Shown piece after piece: positions 60,122 to 64,000 of a stretch of DNA of 64,000 nt (the first letter of the stretch is position 1; every line of letters begins with the position of its first letter). The stretch is taken from contig NZ_AP024849.1 in assembly GCF_019977655.1 (NCBI RefSeq), forward strand, positions 1,707,001 through 1,771,000, written 5' to 3'. The position numbers and the translations under genes were made by a program. Origin of the DNA: Clostridium gelidum (GTDB lineage: Bacteria > Bacillota > Clostridia > Clostridiales > Clostridiaceae). The notes beneath the pieces were generated by a model that worked only from the letters and a program-made list of their open reading frames with translations, had not been told where the DNA came from and did not search any database.

Positions 60122-61279
60122 ATGGAACAACGTATTGATCATATGAAATATATAGAAGGTATGGAGGTGCTTAAATCTAATGTTATGGATCAGGTTATCT
60201 CAAAAATGGAAGCATATGATTGTGAAAAATATACAGCTCATGATGTGCTTATGGCTCTTAAGAAAGACGTATTAGATATTGAAGATTTTGCAGCTTTATT
60301 ATCGCCACAAGCGATGCCTTATCTTGAGGAAATGGCTAAGCGTGCTAAATTAGAAACACGTAAGCATTTTGGTAATTCAATTTATATGTTTACGCCACTT
60401 TATATTGCTAATTATTGTGAAAACTATTGTATTTATTGTGGTTTTAACTGCCATAATAAAATTAAGCGTGCGAGACTTAATGCAGAGGAAATAGAAAAAG
60501 AAATGCAATGTATTGCCAAAACTGGACTGCAAGAAATACTACTTCTTACTGGTGAAAGTCGCAGTATGTCTGATGTTACTTATATTGGTGAAGCTTGCAA
60601 AATAGCTAGAAAATATTTTAAAGTGGTTGGTCTTGAAGTATATCCAATGAACTCAGATGAATATGCATACGTACATGAATGTGGTGCAGATTTTGTTACT
60701 GTATTTCAGGAAACTTACAATTCAGATAAATATGAAACCTTACATTTAGAGGGACACAAACGTATTTTTCCTTATCGTTTTAATGCACAGGAAAGAGCGT
60801 TAAAAGGTGGGATGAGAGGTGTTGGATTTGCTGCACTGCTAGGATTGGATGATTTTCGCAAGGATGCTTTTGCAACAGGAGTTCATTCACATCTTCTTCA
60901 ACGTAAGTATCCACATGCTGAGATTGCACTTTCATGTCCGAGATTACGTCCAATAATTAATAATGATAAAATTAATCCAAAAGATGTACATGAGAGGCAG
61001 CTTCTACAAATAATTACGGCATATAGAATATTTCTGCCTTTTGCAAACATTACAATATCAACTCGTGAACGTGCCGGTTTTCGTGATAATGTAATTGGAC
61101 TTGCAGCAACTAAAATTTCAGCTGGAGTTTCAGTTGGAATAGGCGGCCATAGCGATGATGAAGAAGCTAAAGGTGATGAACAATTTGAGATTTCAGATCC
61201 ACGTACAGTAGAAGAAATAGCTGATGCAATAGTTAAACATGGTCTTCAAGCAGTTATGAGCGATTATATATATGTATAA
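60122..61279 (+). CDS. thiH: Radical SAM tyrosine lyase ThiH (2-iminoacetate synthase)
   Basis: 385 residues. Radical SAM cluster Cys99-x3-Cys103-x2-Cys106 in CENYCIYCGFNC, then LLLTGESRSMSDVTYI and the C-terminal BATS-type region with SCPRLRP and NITISTRERAGFRDN. It cleaves tyrosine to dehydroglycine and p-cresol; using ThiH rather than ThiO fits an anaerobe. AAGGAGG precedes the ATG. It overlaps the next gene by 8 bp. Confidence 0.96.
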   Translation: MEQRIDHMKYIEGMEVLKSNVMDQVISKMEAYDCEKYTAHDVLMALKKDVLDIEDFAALLSPQAMPYLEEMAKRAKLETRKHFGNSIYMFTPLYIANYCENYCIYCGFNCHNKIKRARLNAEEIEKEMQCIAKTGLQEILLLTGESRSMSDVTYIGEACKIARKYFKVVGLEVYPMNSDEYAYVHECGADFVTVFQETYNSDKYETLHLEGHKRIFPYRFNAQERALKGGMRGVGFAALLGLDDFRKDAFATGVHSHLLQRKYPHAEIALSCPRLRPIINNDKINPKDVHERQLLQIITAYRIFLPFANITISTRERAGFRDNVIGLAATKISAGVSVGIGGHSDDEEAKGDEQFEISDPRTVEEIADAIVKHGLQAVMSDYIYV

Positions 61280-61868
61280 ATTATTGGCAATTACAAATCG
61301 TCATATTTGTTATAATGACTTTTTAACACAGATACAAGACATATGTTCATTGAATGCAAAAAACACAGCGGTTAAGTCTGTCAGCATAGTACTTAGAGAA
61401 AAAGATTTATCTGAAAATGATTATAAGGATTTAGCAGCTAAGGTAATGAAAATATGTAAAAAAAATAATACAGAGTGTATATTGCATAACTTTTATAATG
61501 TAGCAAAAGAACTTAATTGTGAAAAGATTCATCTGCCGTTGCATGTTTTAAAATCTAAGCCGGATGTATGCAAAGAATTTAATGAAGTTGGAGTGTCTAT
61601 TCATTCAGTAAGTGAAGCAATAGAAGCTGTTAATTTAGGCGCAACTTATATTACAGCAGGACATATATTTGGGACTGATTGCAAAAAAGACAGTCCACCA
61701 AGAGGTTTAGGATTTTTATCATCAGTCTGTAGCTGCGTAAATATTCCAGTTTTCGCTATTGGTGGTATTTCGCTTAGCAATGCGCAAGAAGCTATTAATG
61801 CTGGTGCAGATGGTATTTGCATTATGTCAGGATTAATGAAGTGCAAAAATCCTAAGGTATTTATATAA
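61272..61868 (+). CDS. thiE: ThiE/TenI-family protein
   Basis: 198 residues, TIM-barrel. MYKLLAITNRHICYNDFLTQ at the start, YITAGHIFGTDCKKDSPPRG (pyrophosphate loop) and FAIGGISLSNAQEAINAGAD. It is either thiamine phosphate synthase, which couples thiazole and pyrimidine phosphates, or the TenI thiazole tautomerase; short length and missing early motifs leave both open. Last gene of the thi operon, overlapping thiH. Confidence 0.8.
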   Translation: MYKLLAITNRHICYNDFLTQIQDICSLNAKNTAVKSVSIVLREKDLSENDYKDLAAKVMKICKKNNTECILHNFYNVAKELNCEKIHLPLHVLKSKPDVCKEFNEVGVSIHSVSEAIEAVNLGATYITAGHIFGTDCKKDSPPRGLGFLSSVCSCVNIPVFAIGGISLSNAQEAINAGADGICIMSGLMKCKNPKVFI

Positions 61869-61900
61869 AAAACAAATGTGCACATTATGATGAACGTTTT

Positions 61901-62062
61901 CTAAATAGAGCAGCCATGCTTTCAAGGATTGATAATACAGTTAAACATAATATTCAAATTGTTAATTATGGAGTATTGATAGGATATGTCTAAGGTATTT
62001 TGGAAGGAGCTCTTGAGCCATTACCATTGACAAAAGCAATATATGACGGTGATTTTATTTAA
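61901..62062 (+). pseudogene. hydF 3' fragment (second copy, broken)
   Basis: From CTAAATAGAGCAGCCATGCT to ATGGTGATTTTA-like end and TAA, it follows the last about 53 codons of hydF (19345-19507) with scattered substitutions. A CAA codon has become TAA (GATATGTCTAAGG), and there is no start or ribosome site. It lies in the same orientation as the 5' shard at 48308, with codons about 157-358 missing. It abuts the end of the thi operon. Confidence 0.9.
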
Positions 62063-62450
62063 AACTAAATTAAGTTATATTCAAAAAAATAACAAATCAG
62101 ATTGATTAACTTATTATAAATTTGAGAATCAAGATATATGAATAATTTATACAACGTAACTATTTGGTAACTTTTAATAAATTATTACGCTATATAATAA
62201 GGCTACAGACAATCTTATGAGGTTGAGATTTAGTATAAAAATTTAAAAGTGAACAGATTGTGATAAAGAATTAGCAAATGAACGTGATCTGGTTTTTAAA
62301 AGAGTAAAAAAATTAACTTAATTAATTTGAGTTAATTTTTTTGCTCTTACGTTAGTGAGTTATTATAGAGCTCTATAGGAAAATAAGATCTATTATAGAT
62401 ATCAGTGTATATGGAATAAATTATTATAATAAATGCAGACGAGATTGAGA
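62063..62450. terminator. Intergenic region with one terminator hairpin
   Basis: About 390 AT-rich bases. A hairpin at 62300-62348, AAGAGTAAAAAAATTAAC/GTTAATTTTTTTGCTCTT, could end transcription from either side, including the minus-strand TetR gene. Nothing else is supported. Confidence 0.65.
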
Positions 62451-63035
62451 TTAAGTTAGAATAAGTGAATTAATTCCATTAAATGCAATATTGCTAGCTG
62501 CATTTGCAAAGTCTTCAAAAGAGAGAGTCGAATTTATATCAAGCCATTCAACATACATGGATATAATTCCGGAAGCGATAAATTCAGCATATAAGTTGAG
62601 AACTTCTTCATTAGTAGTAAGTTTTTTATGAAGTTTTTCTATAATGGAATCTTTTAATATTCTTTTTACTTTAATCAAAAGAAAATTATGCGAATTAGTA
62701 TGAACTAACTTTTGATAGAAATCAAAATCTTCATTAAGCACATTATTTAAAGTGGTGAAAAAGGTATATGCATCAAATTGTTCATAAAAAAAATCACATT
62801 TATCTAAAATAAGTAAAAATTTTTCTATAGCTTCATTTGCGATTTTATCAAATATGTCGTCAATACTTGAATAATGCATATAAAACGTCTTACGGTTTAT
62901 ATTTGCGGTTTCAGCCAATTCTTTTATAGTAATTTTAGAAGCATCTTTTTCTGCTAGTAGAGTTATTAAAGCATCTCTGATACTTTTTTGGGTTTTTTCA
63001 ATTCGTCGATCTTTTTTTTCTAGGTATTTATCCAT
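62451..63035 (-). CDS. TetR-family transcriptional regulator
   Basis: 194 residues. N-terminal HTH: KTQKSIRDALITLLAEKDAS, KITIKELAETANINRKTFYM, HYSSIDDIFDKIANEA. The ligand domain about 70-194 is helical. It is divergent from an efflux membrane-fusion gene, with two repeated palindromic sites between them, so it probably represses that exporter. AGGAGG lies 5 bases before the ATG on the minus strand. Confidence 0.9.
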   Translation of the reverse strand: MDKYLEKKDRRIEKTQKSIRDALITLLAEKDASKITIKELAETANINRKTFYMHYSSIDDIFDKIANEAIEKFLLILDKCDFFYEQFDAYTFFTTLNNVLNEDFDFYQKLVHTNSHNFLLIKVKRILKDSIIEKLHKKLTTNEEVLNLYAEFIASGIISMYVEWLDINSTLSFEDFANAASNIAFNGINSLILT

Positions 63036-63072
63036 AATATCCTCCTATATAAGGTAACATTTTTTGAAAATA

Positions 63073-63168
63073 TGAGTATTAAACAACAGCTTGTTGATTT
63101 TTGACCATTGTTAGTTGACTATAAAATAATTATAATACAACTATGAGTATTAAGCAACACGTGTTACA
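63073..63168. promoter_or_regulatory. Two TetR-type operators in the divergent promoter region
   Basis: TGAGTATTAAACAACAGCTT then GTTGA (63073-63097) and, 71 bp further, TGAGTATTAAGCAACACGTG then TTACA (63144-63168). Each holds a dyad (CAACAGCTTGTTG; AACACGTGTT) behind the same TGAGTATTAA lead. A TATAAT lies between them (63131). Confidence 0.7.
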
Positions 63169-63209
63169 TTTGTTTTTAAACACTAACATTTATTTATGGA
63201 GGAATAGTT

Positions 63210-64000
63210 ATGAAATATAAAAAATTATGTTTGCCTATTTTAATTGGAGTAATGCTTACATCTCTAATTGGATGTAGTAAATCAACAACTGCAGTAGAAA
63301 ACAATTTAAATCAAGGTAAACAAGTAAAAGTTCAAAATGTTAAAAGTGAAAGTATCAATAACGTATCTGAATTATCTGGAACATTACAACCATTTGAGGA
63401 AGCAACAGTTTCTTTTGAAGTTTCAGGAATAATAAATTCTTTGAATGCAAAAGAAGGTAGCAATGTAAGTAAGGATGATATTTTAGCAACAGTAGATAGC
63501 AAAAATTATGAATTGCAGGTAGGTCAAGCTCAAGCAAATGCTGATAAGGCTTCTGCAGCAGTTACACAAACTGAAAAAGGAGCTAGAGCGCAGCAGGTTG
63601 AGCAAGTAAAATTAAAAGCTGAACAAGCAGAAATAGCTTATAATCAAGCAGTAGTTGATTTCAACAGAAATAAGACTCTATTTGAAGCAGAAGCTATAAG
63701 TAAAAGTGATTATGAAAAATTTCAGAACAATGTAACTGTAGCACAAAAAGATATGGAAGGTGCAAAGCAGGCATATTCATTAATTGCTGAAGGGTCAACA
63801 GAGGAGGAAAAGGCTCAGGCAAATGCAGGTTATAATCAAGCTAATGCTGCTAAAGCTCAAGCAGAACTGGCACTTTCCAAAACATCCCTTAGATCATCTA
63901 TAAATGGAGTTGTTATATCTAAGCTTATATCTCAAGGACAGCTAGTAGCTCCAGGAACTCCAGCATATAAAATAGGAAACATAGATAAGCTTAAAGTTCT
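63210..64000 (+). CDS. Efflux RND-type periplasmic adaptor/HlyD-like lipoprotein, N-terminal part
   Basis: The frame stays open to the window end (263 codons visible). Lipoprotein signal MKYKKLCLPILIGVMLTSLI then GCSK. Biotinyl-lipoyl-like half motif FEEATVSFEVSGIINSLNAK, EGSNVSKDDILATVDSKNY, a long alpha-helical hairpin (about 95-215, Ala/Gln/Glu rich) and the second half RSSINGVVISKLISQGQLVA. It is the membrane-fusion subunit of an RND or MacB-type exporter whose pump should follow outside the window. It is probably controlled by the divergent TetR gene. GGAGG precedes the ATG. Confidence 0.9.
   Translation, partial: MKYKKLCLPILIGVMLTSLIGCSKSTTAVENNLNQGKQVKVQNVKSESINNVSELSGTLQPFEEATVSFEVSGIINSLNAKEGSNVSKDDILATVDSKNYELQVGQAQANADKASAAVTQTEKGARAQQVEQVKLKAEQAEIAYNQAVVDFNRNKTLFEAEAISKSDYEKFQNNVTVAQKDMEGAKQAYSLIAEGSTEEEKAQANAGYNQANAAKAQAELALSKTSLRSSINGVVISKLISQGQLVAPGTPAYKIGNIDKLKV

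Noticed and set aside
1..64000. CRISPR array, prophage or integrative element
   Set aside because: No regularly spaced direct repeats, phage structural genes, integrase or transposase gene was found; the dispersed repeats are irregular in position and carry no genes.

Overview
This is an AT-rich stretch of a Clostridium sensu stricto-like chromosome (solventogenic or butyric-type Firmicute). The evidence is strong GGAGG ribosome sites, a Gram-positive PolC replicase, the [FeFe]-hydrogenase maturase HydF, a clostridial glucose PTS enzyme with its antiterminator, a CD3324-type small protein and a BceAB-type peptide-resistance module. No phage, plasmid, tRNA, rRNA or CRISPR was found. Gene content is mostly metabolic and regulatory, but intergenic space is full of dispersed repeats and gene debris.

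Layout. 0-5.6 kb: the end of a pyrimidine/thiamine-precursor-type ABC transporter, a broken amino-acid binding-protein remnant, a CheY/CheX-like pair, two orphan amino-acid binding proteins and a small HNH nuclease. 5.7-9.4 kb: glucose PTS EIICBA behind a RAT/terminator switch, followed by its PRD antiterminator. 9.4-19.7 kb: phosphoribosyltransferase, TM1266-like regulator, phospholipase C-like protein, PolC, aspartase, DUF2164 protein and HydF. 19.7-24.9 kb: PucR regulator with a divergent iron-sulfur-flavoprotein-like reductase, PadR regulator with a divergent MFS pump, and a chimeric GtrA fragment. 24.9-30.1 kb: ApbE flavin transferase, a LysR regulator and a divergent pair of NAD(P)H-flavin reductases, one fused to FMN-binding and fumarate-reductase-like domains. 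30.5-36.9 kb: a RpiR-controlled PTS/GH1/IlvD-Edd/EIIA cluster that looks like a PTS route for a beta-glycoside carrying a sugar acid. 37.5-44.8 kb: a probable leader-peptide-controlled CD3324-type gene, an ABC-F ATPase and a Bce-type ABRS module. 45-48.3 kb: a three-gene membrane glycosylation set (GT39, GT2, GtrA). 48.3-55 kb: hydF debris, DUF3237, GH43, a MarR/MCP pair, a DsbA/FrnE-like protein and a nitroreductase. 55-58 kb: CadC/CadA metal efflux. 58-61.9 kb: thiSFGHE with an unusual terminator leader. 62.4-64 kb: TetR and a divergent efflux adaptor, cut by the window edge.

The most unusual material is non-coding. There are three dispersed repeat families: A, a roughly 160-bp long-hairpin element with AGGCACA ends; B, a terminator hairpin behind a tRNA-3'-end-like sequence; and C, a roughly 40-bp unit with a covarying mini-hairpin. 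A second hydF gene is present as 5' and 3' shards about 13 kb apart. A promoter, 13-codon leader ORF and mutually exclusive hairpins precede the CD3324-type gene. A 21-bp terminator hairpin sits right behind the thiS promoter, with no TPP aptamer visible. Several regulator genes have readable operator dyads.
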